Shown: one piece after another, positions 36,961 to 47,209 of the stretch
How positions within the stretch are numbered: the stretch's first letter is position 1
Layout: each line of letters starts with the position of its first letter
Assembly: GCA_963793675.1 (NCBI GenBank)
Contig: CAWCBA010000010.1
Coordinates: 620,001 to 684,000, forward strand
Reading direction: 5' to 3'
Origin: RPQJ01 sp963793675
Lineage (GTDB): Bacteria; Pseudomonadota; Gammaproteobacteria; Steroidobacterales; Steroidobacteraceae
DNA length: 64,000 nucleotides
Translations under genes and position numbers: made by a program
Notes under the pieces: generated by a model
Told to the model about the DNA's origin: nothing
Seen by the model: the letters and a program-made list of their open reading frames with translations, nothing else
Database searches by the model: none

Positions 36961-37782
36961 TCACGCTGAGAACTGGACGGGGCGGTAGCCGACCAGGGGA
37001 ATCTGCACGCCCTGCAGGCGAAAGGCCTCGACGACCGCCGGGTTGATCTCCCCGGCCGCGGCGGCGTAGTCCTTGACCGCGACCCACGGCTTGATCACGA
37101 CGGAGATCGCGTAATCGCCAAGCGCGGCGGCGGCAACCAGCGGCAGCGGATCCTTGAGCACGCGCGCGTTGTTCGCCAGCACCTCGCGGACCGCGCCGAT
37201 GGCGACGTCGATGTCGGTGCCGTAGGCCACGTTGACGCTGAGGTTCAACTGCCGGATTTCGCCATAGTTGTGGAGAATCTCGCCGGCGATCTTGCGGTTC
37301 GGGATCACGACCAGCGAGAGGTCGCTGTGGCGCAGCGTCGTGCTGAAGATCGAGATCCTGTCGACGGCGCCTTCCTCGCCAGCGATCGAGATGTACTCCC
37401 CGACGCGGAACGGCCGCGTGAAGATGATCGTGAGGCCAGCTGCGATGTTGCCCAGCACGCCCTGCAGTGCCAATGCGATCCCCGCGCCTGCGATTCCCAG
37501 TCCTGCGAGCAGCGGCAGCAGGTCGATGCCCAGGTTCTGCAGCGCGATCAGCAGGAACAGCAACAGCACGAGGATCCTGATGGCACGCAGCAGCAGCTCG
37601 CGTACCGGTTGCTCAAGCGGCAGGCGAGTGAGCCCGCGTGCTGCCAGCTGCGCGACCCAGCGCATCGCAAAGACGCCGGCCACCATGACCAGCGCAGCGG
37701 ACAGCACTCGTGGACCGTATTGCGTGGCCAGCTGCGTCAGGACATCGGGGGTTTCGAGCAGCGAGTCGATGGGGTTGGCCAT
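36961..37782 (-). CDS. MscS family small-conductance mechanosensitive channel
   Basis: 273 residues: three hydrophobic segments (near 25-45, 60-85 and 90-115), the third being the pore helix GIAGAGIALALQGVLGNIAA, followed by the beta domain RPFRVGEYISIAGEEGAVD and a C-terminal alpha/beta domain. The length and layout match E. coli MscS. It releases solutes on hypo-osmotic shock. It is separated by 8 bp from the serine hydrolase gene and by 9 bp from a rhodanese gene, probably one transcript. Confidence 0.94.
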   Translation of the reverse strand: MANPIDSLLETPDVLTQLATQYGPRVLSAALVMVAGVFAMRWVAQLAARGLTRLPLEQPVRELLLRAIRILVLLLFLLIALQNLGIDLLPLLAGLGIAGAGIALALQGVLGNIAAGLTIIFTRPFRVGEYISIAGEEGAVDRISIFSTTLRHSDLSLVVIPNRKIAGEILHNYGEIRQLNLSVNVAYGTDIDVAIGAVREVLANNARVLKDPLPLVAAAALGDYAISVVIKPWVAVKDYAAAAGEINPAVVEAFRLQGVQIPLVGYRPVQFSA

Positions 37783-37791
37783 GGGCTGATC

Positions 37792-38211
37792 CTACCGCAC
37801 GGGCCTTGGTTCGACCGCTTCGACCGGCGCCCCGGATTTCTTCCATGCGCCGAACCCGCCGTGGAGATGGGCGACCGGCGTGAGTCCCATGTCCTGGGCG
37901 GTCTTCGCGGCGAGTGCCGAACGCCAGCCACCCGCGCAGAAGAAGACGAAGCGGTTGCCCGAGGCGAAGAATTCCTTGTGATACGGACTAGCCGGATCGA
38001 TCCAGAACTCGAGCATGCCGCGCGTGACGTTCACTGCGCCGGGCATGCCGCCTTCGCGCCAGAGCTCACGCGGGTCGCGCAGGTCGATGAACGTGACGTC
38101 CGGCCGCCCGAGCAGGGCACGCGCCTCATCGACGCCCAGCGTTTCGATCTCGGCGAGGGCCTCGTCCACCAGCTGTTTGACGCTTTTCCTGAGTGCGAGC
38201 GGCACGGACAT
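37792..38211 (-). CDS. Rhodanese-like protein (139 aa)
   Basis: Single rhodanese domain: VTFIDLRDPRELWREGGMPG, NVTRGMLEFWIDP, and the active loop FFCAGGWRSALAAKTAQDMG with the catalytic cysteine near residue 93, then HLHGGFGAWKKSGAPV. The CAGGWRS loop marks a subfamily different from the CLSGGRS protein at 26809-27261. It probably belongs to the transcript with mscS. The partner is unknown. Confidence 0.9.
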   Translation of the reverse strand: MSVPLALRKSVKQLVDEALAEIETLGVDEARALLGRPDVTFIDLRDPRELWREGGMPGAVNVTRGMLEFWIDPASPYHKEFFASGNRFVFFCAGGWRSALAAKTAQDMGLTPVAHLHGGFGAWKKSGAPVEAVEPRPVR

Positions 38212-38246
38212 CTCCTCGAAAGGAAGGGTAGGGACGATTCCAAGCT

Positions 38247-39806
38247 TCAGAAGCCGAGGCGGACGAGTGCGTTCGCGAGGCGCGCTCTCGTGACTTCAGA
38301 CTTCATCGGGAAGGCGCGGAAGAAATCCTCGCGCGTGAGCGTGGGGTTGCGGGAGCGGACATCGCTGGCCCACGCCGCGGCCTTCACCTCATCGCCGATC
38401 ATGGCGTGGGTGGCGGAGGCGATCATCGCGATCAGCACGTGCGCGCCCGGTGAGCGCGCAGCCCGCTCGGCCCATTCGGCCGCGGCAAGGTCTTCGCCGA
38501 CGACCATGTGGGTAAAGGCGCGCGTGCCCAGCATCGCGTAATAGAGCGGATCGAGCGGGCTCAACCGCATCGAAAGATCGACGTGTGCGCGGCCCTGCAG
38601 GCCGCGACCGGCGAGCGTCTCGGTCCAGGCCTTCGCATAGATGCCCTGCGCGTAATTCGGGCTGATCGCGGTGGCGCGCTCGAGCCAGGCCAGTCCGCCC
38701 TCGAGGTCGCCCGAGAGCCAGAAGGTGCGGCCCATCGTGAAGTTCACGAACGGGTCGAGCGGGTCGAGTTCCAGTCCGCGCTGCGCGAAGCGCCGGGCCA
38801 GGTCGGATTCGCCGGCGATGTCGTCCGTGTGGTGCATGAAGGCCGTCTGGAAGTGCACGAACGACAGTCCTGCGTGCGCGCGTGCGAACCCCGGATCTTT
38901 GGCGATGGCGCGCTGGAACAGCGCCGTGGCCGCGGCGTTGTCCGTGCGGTTGAAGCGGTACATGTGCTGCAGGCCCAGGTGATACGCCGACCACGCATCG
39001 AGATCCTCGGTCACCGTGAGGCGAGCAAGGTTCGCCTCGTGCAGCGGGATCTGCAGCTCGAGTGCCGTGAGTATCCGTGAGCGGATATCCTCGCGGATCG
39101 CGTGCACGTCGTCGATCGAGCCGGCGAACCGGTCCGCCCAGACCACGCCGCCGCTGCGCGTGTCGACGAGCTCGACGGTGACGACGAGGTTCGTGCCCGC
39201 GACGTCCACGGTGCCGCACAGGCAATACCGCACCCCGAGCACGCGGCCGATTTCGCGCATGTCGGCGTCTTCAGGACGCAGGCGAAAAGACGAGCCGCGT
39301 GCGGTGACGAACAGCCAGCGCAGGCGCGACAGTTCCGTGATCAGTTCGTGAGGCAGCGCATCGGCGATCGCCGCGTATCGCCCGGCGTCGCCGACGAGGC
39401 GAAACGGCAACACGGCGATCGAGGGGCGCGTCGGCTGCTCCGCCTGCGGTGGTGCGGGCGGTTCCACGGGCGAAATGTCGTCGAGCTGCACCGCCCTCGC
39501 GACTTTCACTTCCGCGACAAAGCGGAAACCCTGGCCGTGGATCGTCCGGATGAACCGCTGCGACTGGCCGTCGTCACCGAGCACCTGGCGCGCCGACTTG
39601 ATGCGGCTCGAGAGCGCGGCATCCGACACGACGCGCCCGTCCCAGATCTTGTCGAGGATTTCGTCCCGCGAGACCAGGCGCTCGCGGTTCTCGACCAGCA
39701 GCGTGAGCAGGGCAAAAACCTGCGGTTCGACTGCTTGAGGCGCGTCGTTGCTGCGCAGTTCGGCCTTGGCCGTGTCGAGCTCGAAAGTGTCGAACCGGTA
39801 GAGCAT
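38247..39806 (-). CDS. CadC-like transcriptional regulator with TPR region
   Basis: 519 residues. Residues 1-100 form an OmpR/ToxR-type winged helix (MLYRFDTFELDTAKAELRSN, then SRDEILDKIWDGRVVSDAAL and FIRTIHGQGFRFVAEV). Residues about 130-270 match the TolB/FlgO-like domain seen in adenylate-cyclase-type regulators (SIAVLPFRLVGDAGRYAAIA, CLCGTVDVAGTNLVVTVELV). The rest is a tetratricopeptide-type helical array. No membrane segment is visible, so it is likely cytosolic. It is transcribed divergently from a cupin-tautomerase pair, its likely target. Confidence 0.9.
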   Translation of the reverse strand: MLYRFDTFELDTAKAELRSNDAPQAVEPQVFALLTLLVENRERLVSRDEILDKIWDGRVVSDAALSSRIKSARQVLGDDGQSQRFIRTIHGQGFRFVAEVKVARAVQLDDISPVEPPAPPQAEQPTRPSIAVLPFRLVGDAGRYAAIADALPHELITELSRLRWLFVTARGSSFRLRPEDADMREIGRVLGVRYCLCGTVDVAGTNLVVTVELVDTRSGGVVWADRFAGSIDDVHAIREDIRSRILTALELQIPLHEANLARLTVTEDLDAWSAYHLGLQHMYRFNRTDNAAATALFQRAIAKDPGFARAHAGLSFVHFQTAFMHHTDDIAGESDLARRFAQRGLELDPLDPFVNFTMGRTFWLSGDLEGGLAWLERATAISPNYAQGIYAKAWTETLAGRGLQGRAHVDLSMRLSPLDPLYYAMLGTRAFTHMVVGEDLAAAEWAERAARSPGAHVLIAMIASATHAMIGDEVKAAAWASDVRSRNPTLTREDFFRAFPMKSEVTRARLANALVRLGF

Positions 39807-39975
39807 GGTCCGAAGGATACCGCCGACCGGTGTGATCGCCCAGAAACCTCGGCGGAAACCGCCAGGAAACTCCATGAAATCTCCATGCCCTCTGCAAGCT
39901 TGGGTGGGCGCGGGCTGTCAATCTCTGTCCACGCGCCGCGGGACCACCTCACGGCGGGCACAGGAGGAGATCACG

Positions 39976-40341
39976 GTGAAACACGACCGCAACACGCTAC
40001 CGACCCGCCTCGAGGCGGGTGGCGTCTGTATCCAGGCGCAGGACTGGGCCGACCTGAACGTCGCGCGCATCCGCTTCCCGAAAGGCGCCAATGCCACACC
40101 ACTGCTCGAGGGCCTGCCGCAGAACCTCTGCCAGTGCCCGCACTGGGGCACGGTGCTCAAGGGTTCGATCCACTTGCGGTATGCCGACGGCACGGAGGAG
40201 ACGGTCCGGGCCGGTGACGTCTACTACTGGCCGCCCGGGCACACGGTGTGGGTCGACGAGGACTACGAAGCGGTGGAGTTCAGCCCGGCGGGCCCGATGG
40301 GCGTCGTGATCGACCACCTGAAATCCAAGCTCAAGCCCTGA
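39976..40341 (+). CDS. Cupin-domain protein (121 aa)
   Basis: Starts at a GTG with GGAGGAGA just ahead. The cupin barrel spans most of the protein: CQCPHWGTVLKGSIHLRYAD, VRAGDVYYWPPGHTVWVDED and EAVEFSPAGP. Two histidines (PHW and GHT) could bind a metal. It lies 169 bp from the divergent CadC-like regulator and 52 bp before a tautomerase gene. The substrate is unknown. Confidence 0.85.
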   Translation: MKHDRNTLPTRLEAGGVCIQAQDWADLNVARIRFPKGANATPLLEGLPQNLCQCPHWGTVLKGSIHLRYADGTEETVRAGDVYYWPPGHTVWVDEDYEAVEFSPAGPMGVVIDHLKSKLKP

Positions 40342-40393
40342 GTCCCGGGCTCAACCTGGGAACCTGCGTTCAACCACCGGAAGGAGAAAAGAC

Positions 40394-40618
40394 ATGCCCC
40401 TGGTTACCATCGACGTGATCGAGGAAGTTTTCACGCCGCAGCAGAAGGCCGACATGATCGCCAAGGTCACCGCGGCGATGATCGAAGTCGAAGGCGAACG
40501 GATGCGTGGCGTCACCACGGTCCGCATCAACGAGTTCAAGAGCGGCGACTGGGCCATCGGCGGCCAGGCGCTCAAGACTTCGGATGTGAAGGCGCTCGCC
40601 GCGGGCAAAGCCGCGTAG
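40394..40618 (+). CDS. 4-oxalocrotonate tautomerase family protein
   Basis: 74 residues starting MPLVTIDVIEEVFTPQQKAD. The initiator Met would be removed to leave catalytic Pro1; MIAKVTAAMIEVEGERMRG and TTVRINEFKSGDWAIGGQAL give the family helix and strand, including the arginine that binds the substrate. AAGGAG precedes the ATG. It follows the cupin gene and may share its regulation. The substrate is unknown. Confidence 0.92.
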   Translation: MPLVTIDVIEEVFTPQQKADMIAKVTAAMIEVEGERMRGVTTVRINEFKSGDWAIGGQALKTSDVKALAAGKAA

Positions 40619-40629
40619 CGGATCCCGCT

Positions 40630-40657
40630 CCCTCTCCCGCGCTTGCGTGGGAGAGGG
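40630..40657. terminator. Palindrome between convergent genes, likely bidirectional terminator
   Basis: CCCTCTCCC (40630-40638) pairs perfectly with GGGAGAGGG (40649-40657) around a GC-rich 10-nt loop. It lies between the tautomerase gene and the M28 peptidase gene, which face each other, with only 51 bp between their stops. No T-run follows, so termination is inferred; CCCTCTCCC palindromes are also a common REP type. Confidence 0.45.
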
Positions 40658-40669
40658 GTGAGGCGAGGG

Positions 40670-42305
40670 TTACTTCCGGCTCTGGTCCCTGATCGCGCGG
40701 AACTCGCTGTCCGCCCGCCAGTTCGGCCACCGCGACGAGTTCGCGATGCCCAGCCCCACCTCGTAGTACAGCTGCAGGTCCTGCAGCGTGCCGCTCACGT
40801 CCCAGTCCGGCGAGTATTCGTCCGACGGCTGGTGGTAACGACTGGCGGTGTAGTCCTCGAGCCAGCGCTTGCCGTAGTCGGCGCCCAGGGTTGGACTGTC
40901 GACGCCGGCCTTCGTGTACAGCATCGGCACGCCGACCTTCGCCAGGTTGAAATGATCGGAGCGGTAATAGAAGCCTTTCTCGGGCGACGGCTCCTGCACC
41001 GGCACGCGTCCCTGCCTGGCAGCGGCCGTACGCAGGTCATCCTCGAGTTCGGACTTGCCAAACCCGATGACGGTGATGTCGCGCGTCTTGCCGACGCTGT
41101 AGAGGTTGTCCATGTTCAACCCGCCGACCATCTGCGCGACCGGGATCGGCGGATGCGCGGCAAAGTACTCGCTGCCCAACAGGCCCGACTCCTCGGCCGT
41201 GACGGCGACGAACAGCAGCGAGCGCTCCGGCCGCGGTTGCGTCGCAGCGAACGCGCGCCCGAGTTCGATCAGCGCCGAGATACCCGTGGCGTTGTCCTGC
41301 GCGCCGTTGAAGATCGCGTCCTCGCCAGGCTTGGCATTCGCGGTCTGGCCGAGGTGGTCCCAGTGCGCGGTGTACACGAACGCTTCTTTCGGACGACTGC
41401 TCCCGGGCACCATGCCCACGACGTTGTACGACGTCGCGTTGCGCACGTCATTGCGCACGGACATGCTGGCCGTGAGGCCAGTCGCTTTGCCCTTGAAGCC
41501 GCGGGTCGACGCAGCCTGCTTCAGCGCGGCGAAGTCCATGCCGGCCGCCGACAACAAGCGTGATGCGGCGTCCTCCGTGATCCAGCCTTCGAGTGCGAGC
41601 CGGCTGGTCGCGATAGTCGTCGATGCGCAGGTCGAACTGCGGCTTGTTTGCGCCGTTGCGCGGCACGTCCCACGGGTACCCCGCGGCTTTGGTCTCGTGG
41701 ATCACCAGCATGCCGGCCGCGCCGTGGCGCACGGCTTCCGCGAACTTGTAGTCCCAGCGGCCGTAGTAGGTCATCGCGTTGCCCGTGAAGAGCCTGGCGT
41801 CCTGCGTGGCGTAGCCGGGATCGTTGACGAGGGCGAGCACGAGCTTGCCGCGCACGTCGAGGCCGGCGTAATCGTCCCAGCCGTACTCGGGTGCGACGAT
41901 GCCGTAGCCGGCATAGACCACCTCGGCGTTGGCGAGGCCGGAGGCGGGCACGGGTCGCTTCGTCCACGCCACCACGTCGTCGGGGCTGCGCAGCGCAAGC
42001 GACTTGCCATCCGGTCCGGTCAACTGTAGCGCGGCATCCGCGTGCGGCATGATCTCGACCACCGGTACCGGCTGCAGGAAGCTGTCGCCGATGCCGGGCT
42101 GCAGGCCTGCCGCCCGAAACTGCTGTTCGATGTAGGCGAGCGTCTTCTTCTCGCCCTCGGTGCCCGGCGCGCGGCCTTCGAAGGCGTCCGACGACAGCAC
42201 TTCGATGTGCTTGCGGTAGGAGGCGTCGGGGAAGACCGGGGCATCGGCCTGTGCGGCCGTGCAGACCGTCAGCAATGCCGCTGCGAGCAGCGTCTTGAAC
42301 TGCAT
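40670..42305 (-). CDS. M28 family zinc metallopeptidase, exported (frameshift)
   Basis: About 544 residues after correction. A signal peptide (MQFKTLLAAALLTVCTAAQA) sends it to the periplasm. A protease-associated domain lies near residues 120-250. The zinc site reads VYTAHWDHLGQ, NGAQDNATG, VTAEESGLLGSEY, GLNMDN and YRSDHFNLAKVGVP. The frame slips by one extra base near 41610, where the text should run SRLALEGWITED. It resembles bacterial glutamate carboxypeptidase/aminopeptidase-type M28 enzymes. The start at 42305 is preferred over 42356 because it opens directly into the signal peptide. Confidence 0.88.
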
Positions 42306-42500
42306 GTTGCGCCGCAGTGGGCAGAGTCCGGGGCGAAGGCTGGTTCTGGTGTGCATGGTGGGAGCCTAGCGGCTGCCGCGGGATCTGTCAGCGTGTCCTC
42401 GTCGGGAATGAGCGTAGCGTCTTGCGTCCGTGTGCGGATGTCGGTTGCAGGCGGCAGGCGGCAGGCGTAGTATCGGCTGCCGTGGAAAGCGGGGGGGCAC

Positions 42501-43823
42501 GTGAGTTACCGCGACCAGTTCGGCGTTCCGCTGACGGCAGGCGATCCAGCTGCGCTCCGTCACTACGATGCGGCCGTCGCCAAGCTGATGATCTTCAACA
42601 ACGATCCCGTGGCCGAGGTCGACCAGGCGACCGCGATCGATCCCGGCCTGGTCATGGGTCATGTACTCAAAGGCCTGCTATGCGTGCTCGGCACCGAGAA
42701 GTCGCTGCTGCCCGACGCGCAATCGGCGCTCGCAGCGGGGAAATCGGTGGCAGGCGGCGCTTCCGAACGCGAGCGTAAACACCTGCGCAGCCTCGAGTCC
42801 TGGATCGAAGGGCGCTTGTACGACGCCTGCGCAATCTGGGAAGACATCCTGGTCGATGAGCCCAGCGACGCGCTGGCGATGCTTGCAGCGCACCAGAGCG
42901 ATTTCTTTCTCGGCCAGTCGAGCGAGTTGCGTGACCGTGTCGCGCGTCGCCTCGCGTCGGTCGAGAGGGGCTCCCGGCTCGAGGGCTATTACCAGGGGAT
43001 GTACGCATTCGGACTCGAGGAAATGGCCGACTATGCTCGAGCGGAAGAAGCCGGGCAGCGGGCGGTCACCAGCGATCGGCGGGATGCCTGGGCGATTCAT
43101 GCCGTCGCACATGTCATGGAGATGACCAACCGGATCGAGGACGGCCAGGCCTGGCTTTCGACGCGGTCCGACGACTGGTCGCCCGACAACTTCTTCGCCG
43201 TGCACAACTGGTGGCACCTGGCGCTTTATTACTTCGATCAGCAGCGTTGGGACGAGGTTCTGCGGATTTACGATACGCGAGTCCGCGGCAGCGACTCGAC
43301 CGTGATCATGGACATGCTCGATGCCAGCTCGCTGCTGTGGCGACTGAAGCTGCACGATGTCGACGTCGGGGACCGCTGGCAGCGCATGGCGGAAGCCTGG
43401 GAACCGCGCATCGACGATGCGTGGTATTCGTTCAACGACACCCACGCGATGATGGCCTTCGCGGGTGCAGATCGTCGTGACCTCGCAGAGCGGCTGCTGG
43501 CGGTCATGAACAGGACCGCTGCAGCGTCGACGGACAACGGCACGATGACGCGCACCGTCGGCTTGCCCGTGGCCAGTGCGATCCTGGCCTACGCGGAGGG
43601 GCGATACGGTGAGGCCGTCGAGCGGCTGGCTCCCGTCAAGGCGATCGCGGCACGTGCCGGGGGCTCGCATGCGCAGCGTGATCTCCTCGCGCAGACGCTG
43701 CTGGCGGCGGCCGAGAAGTCGGGCCAGCTCCGGCTGGCCCGCGCGCTGCTGAACGAGCGGCTGGCACTCAAGCCGCGCTCGGCGCTGAATCGCGACTGGA
43801 TGAGGAGGGTAGCGCCAGCCTGA
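42501..43823 (+). CDS. TTC38-like tetratricopeptide repeat protein
   Basis: 440 residues, starting at a GTG after a G-rich ribosome site. The sequence is helical throughout with TPR-like pairs; SERERKHLRSLESWIEGR, QGMYAFGLEEMADYARAEEA, HAVAHVMEMTNRIEDGQAWL and NWWHLALYYFDQQRW match the conserved core of the family that includes animal TTC38. No signal peptide or membrane segment. Molecular function is unknown. A 99-residue ABM-fold gene follows after 46 bp. Confidence 0.85.
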   Translation: MSYRDQFGVPLTAGDPAALRHYDAAVAKLMIFNNDPVAEVDQATAIDPGLVMGHVLKGLLCVLGTEKSLLPDAQSALAAGKSVAGGASERERKHLRSLESWIEGRLYDACAIWEDILVDEPSDALAMLAAHQSDFFLGQSSELRDRVARRLASVERGSRLEGYYQGMYAFGLEEMADYARAEEAGQRAVTSDRRDAWAIHAVAHVMEMTNRIEDGQAWLSTRSDDWSPDNFFAVHNWWHLALYYFDQQRWDEVLRIYDTRVRGSDSTVIMDMLDASSLLWRLKLHDVDVGDRWQRMAEAWEPRIDDAWYSFNDTHAMMAFAGADRRDLAERLLAVMNRTAAASTDNGTMTRTVGLPVASAILAYAEGRYGEAVERLAPVKAIAARAGGSHAQRDLLAQTLLAAAEKSGQLRLARALLNERLALKPRSALNRDWMRRVAPA

Positions 43824-43869
43824 GGTGTCACGCATGACACCGAAACTATCGAACGACAGGAGGAGACAC

Positions 43870-44169
43870 ATGACTGCCTACAACGTGGTGCGGTTCAAGG
43901 TGAAACCCGGACGCGAGCAGGAATTCCTGGATGCACACCGCGGTCTGGAGCGTGATTTTCCCGGTCTGCGACGCGGCGGGCTCATCAAGACCGGTGACCG
44001 TGCCTACTGCCTGGTCGGCGAGTGGGACGGCATGGCGAGCATCGCGGCGGCTCGGCCGGCGATGATCGCGAACCTCGACCGATTCCGTGACACGCTCGAA
44101 GACCTGGGCAACGGACTCGGCCTGACGGATCCCGTGTCCGGCGAGGTGGTGGCCGAGCTCAAGGCCTGA
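43870..44169 (+). CDS. Antibiotic-biosynthesis-monooxygenase-like (ABM fold) protein
   Basis: 99 residues of dimeric ferredoxin-like fold: YNVVRFKVKPGREQEFLDAH, FPGLRRGGLIKTGDRAYCLV and GEWDGMASIAAARPAMI. No cofactor motif is visible; the family contains monooxygenases, heme-degrading enzymes and proteins of unknown role. AGGAG precedes the ATG at 43870, 46 bp after the TTC38-like gene. Confidence 0.82.
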   Translation: MTAYNVVRFKVKPGREQEFLDAHRGLERDFPGLRRGGLIKTGDRAYCLVGEWDGMASIAAARPAMIANLDRFRDTLEDLGNGLGLTDPVSGEVVAELKA

Positions 44170-44244
44170 GCTGCCGCCGATTGCGCATGTTCATGCTTGG
44201 GTCCATGGTGCATCGCAAGGGGACCTTCTGAGGAGGGCTTGGCC

Positions 44245-45453
44245 ATGCGCCTGCGCAGCACCTGGGTATCGCTGGTGTTCATCCAGCTCGCGGCAATGTG
44301 CGGCTTGACGGGCTGCGGCGGCTCGGGCGGTGGCACGGGAGACTTCAAGCAGCGCCCAGCCGCCGGCTTGCGCGAGACGCCGTTTGAACCTTCGTTGTCC
44401 GTCAAGTTCACGCGCGTCGAACTGGGCTTCGGCCATACCTGCGGCCTGACCTCCGACGCGCGTACCTTCTGCATGGGTGACAACGAGTACGGGCAGCTCG
44501 GTACGAGTGCACCGATGCAGCGCTGCAAGAGCGGCCAGTTTCCCTGCAGCCCGACGCCACTTGCAGTCGACGGCGCGCTCGCGTTCAAGGATCTCGGTCT
44601 GGATCAGCGCGACAGCTGCGGTCTCGCGATCGACGGCGCCATCTACTGCTGGGGCTTTGGTGAGGGCGGCCAGCTCGGCGACGGCTTGCGCACCAGCAGC
44701 CCCACGCCCGTGCGGACACAAACGGGCGTCCGGTTTCGCTACCTCGGCCGTGGCCAGGCATCGAACAACCTCTGTGCCATCAGCGAGGCCGGACTTCTCT
44801 ACTGCTGGGGCATTGGCGCCGACGGGCAGGGCGGCAATGGTACGGTCGACGTCGCACTGTCGCCGACGCCCGTCTCGAGCAGTTCGACGTTTCGGGAGGT
44901 CGGATCGGGCCAGGACTTCGCCTGTGCGCTCGCGGACGCGGGCGACATCTACTGCTGGGGGCGCAACGCTTACGGCAAGCTGGGCACGGGTGTGGCCGGC
45001 TCCACGACCGTTCCGGTGCTGGTCGCAGGTGGCTTCAAGTATTCGGCGCTGGCCGTGGGCGGCCAGCACGCGTGCGCCTTGACCACCGACGGGCGGGCCT
45101 ATTGCTGGGGCTTCACGGGATCGGTCGGCGGGGCGGTATCGGCGGATGGCGCGCGAACGCCGCAGGCCGTCGAGGGCGGATTGGTGTTCAAGCGCATAAC
45201 GGCCGGCTTCCAGCACACCTGCGCGATCGATGTTGCCGGCGACGCATGGTGCTGGGGGATGAACGGTGCCGGCGTGCTGGGTGATGGCACGACGACGGAC
45301 CGCGTCGCACCGGTGCGCGTTTCGACCAGGGAGAAGTTCGCCTCACTGTCGGGTGGTGGCACGGCGACCTGCGGTGTAACGATGTCTGGCCGCATGCTCT
45401 GCTGGGGGCTGAATTCCTTTGGCCAGCTCGGCTTCGCGCCCGGCGATCCGTGA
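44245..45453 (+). CDS. RCC1-repeat beta-propeller lipoprotein
   Basis: 402 residues. The N-terminus is a lipoprotein signal with the lipobox LTGC near residue 24, followed by a Gly-rich linker, so it is probably anchored to a membrane. Seven RCC1-type repeats follow, each with CxL/I...xCWG (for example HTCGL, DSCGLAIDGAIYCWG, HACALTTDGRAYCWG), predicting a seven-bladed propeller in which each blade carries a cysteine pair. Such repeats mediate protein contacts; no partner is known. It is next to another propeller lipoprotein gene. Confidence 0.88.
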   Translation: MRLRSTWVSLVFIQLAAMCGLTGCGGSGGGTGDFKQRPAAGLRETPFEPSLSVKFTRVELGFGHTCGLTSDARTFCMGDNEYGQLGTSAPMQRCKSGQFPCSPTPLAVDGALAFKDLGLDQRDSCGLAIDGAIYCWGFGEGGQLGDGLRTSSPTPVRTQTGVRFRYLGRGQASNNLCAISEAGLLYCWGIGADGQGGNGTVDVALSPTPVSSSSTFREVGSGQDFACALADAGDIYCWGRNAYGKLGTGVAGSTTVPVLVAGGFKYSALAVGGQHACALTTDGRAYCWGFTGSVGGAVSADGARTPQAVEGGLVFKRITAGFQHTCAIDVAGDAWCWGMNGAGVLGDGTTTDRVAPVRVSTREKFASLSGGGTATCGVTMSGRMLCWGLNSFGQLGFAPGDP

Positions 45454-45497
45454 ACGAGCGTACGGTTCGGCTGGACTCCGTGGCCACGGGAGGAGCC

Positions 45498-47206
45498 TTG
45501 ATCGAATCGACTGCGCACGCATCCTCCCTGCACCTGGCGAGCGGTTACGATCCTGCTCATCGCGCTGGCTGTCGTGGGCTGCGGCGGCGGAGGTGGAGGT
45601 GGTGGTGCTTCCAGTGGCGGCGGCCAACCTCCACCGCCCCCACCACCGCAGGAGCCGCCGGTGTTCTCGACGGCCACTGCAGTCCGGGTGACGGGGCCAA
45701 CGCCTTTCAGCGCCAACTGTCTCGCCGTGCCGGCGGGGGCGACGACCTATACGCAACGCCGAGGTCGAGCCGCATCTCGCCATCAACCCGTCCAACCCGA
45801 ATCACCTCGTCGCCGCGTGGCAGCAGGACCGGCTGTCTGACGGCGGTGCACGCGGACTGGCGACCGCCGTTTCGGTCGACGGCGGCACGACCTGGAGTCG
45901 TCCGCAGGCGTCGCCGTTCACGCAGTGCGCGGGCAACTCATATGCCCGGGCGTCCGACCCCTGGGTTGCCGTCAGCGATTCCGCGGTCTTGCAGATCGGC
46001 ATCGCCTTCAGCGGCTCGGCGTCGACGGCCGGCGCGCGCAGTACGGTGCTGGTGAGCCGATCCGGCGACGGCGGGGCCACCTGGGGTCCTGCGATTCCCC
46101 TCGTCGATGACGACGGTTCGAGGTTCTTCCACGACAAGGAGAGCCTCACCATCGACTCCACCGACCCGCGCTACGTGTACGCGCTCTGGGACCGCGTGGA
46201 TCCGGGCGACAACGGACCCACGCTGCTCGCGCGTTCCACGGACGGCGGCGTGAGCTGGTCGCCCGCAGTGACCATTTACGATCCGGGCATCGGACGGCAG
46301 ACCATCGGCAACGTGGCGGTGACGACACCCGACGGCGTAGTGCACGTCTTCTTCACGGAACTGGGTCCGGTCGCCGGCAACCCGGCGGCGACCGAAGGGA
46401 GCCTCGCCGTCATCCAGTCGGCCGACAAGGGCGTGACCTGGTCGGCGCCCACGCGCATCGCGCAACTGCTGGCGGTGGGAACGGTCGTGCCGTCGCAGGC
46501 GTCGATCACCGTGCGGGCGGGCGAGGTGCTGGGCACCTTCGCTGCAAGTCCTGCCGACGGCACGTTGTACGCGGCCTGGCAGGATTCCCGCTTCACGGGT
46601 GGGGCCCACGACGCGATCGTGCTGGCGCGTTCTACCGATGGCGGCAGTACCTGGAGCGCGCCGGTTCGCGTCAGTGCGGATGCGGCGGTGCCCGCGTTCA
46701 CGCCGACGCTGGCCGTGCTGCCGAGCGGACTGATCGGCGTGAGTTACTACGATTTCCGCCAGGCCGGAACGCCCACCTATCGACCCACGGACCTCTGGCT
46801 GGCCGTGTCCAACGACGGTGCGACGTGGCGCGAGACACGGCTGGCCGGCAACTTCGACCTGCTCGACGCCCCGAACGCCAACGGGCTGTTCCTCGGCGAC
46901 TACCAGGGACTGACCGGTGACGGGTCGACCTTCGTCGCCTTGTACACCCGCACCAACACCGGCGACACGACCAATCGCACGGACGTGTTCGCCGACCGCG
47001 CGAATGCCAGCTCGATCGCGACCAGCGGTTCAGTGATCGACGGCGCAGCGCAGAAGACCGCGGCACCGGTGTGGACGCGCAGCGCCGCGGAGCGGGTCGG
47101 CCAGCATTTGTCGTCCGTGCGCGCAGCAAAGCGGGCACAGTGGCGCGCATGGCGCGAGGCTGAACCGGGTCTCGCACCGAAGGTAGTCGTCTCGAAGGGG
47201 GAAAAT
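45498..47206 (+). CDS. BNR-repeat (sialidase-like propeller) lipoprotein (frameshifts)
   Basis: A hydrophobic segment VTILLIALAVVGC ends in a lipobox and is followed by eight Gly and a Pro-rich linker. The propeller then shows repeated BNR/Asp-box units (SVDGGTTWSR, SGDGGATWG, STDGGVSWS, SADKGVTWS, STDGGSTWS, SNDGATWR). The catalytic residues of true sialidases are not clear, so enzyme activity is doubtful. The frame slips near 45755 by one extra base and probably near 45540; a TTG at 45498 with GGAGGAG ahead is the likely start. No in-frame stop separates it from the next gene, so the true C-terminus, perhaps around 47040-47160, is uncertain. Confidence 0.7.
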
Positions 47207-47209
47207 TCG

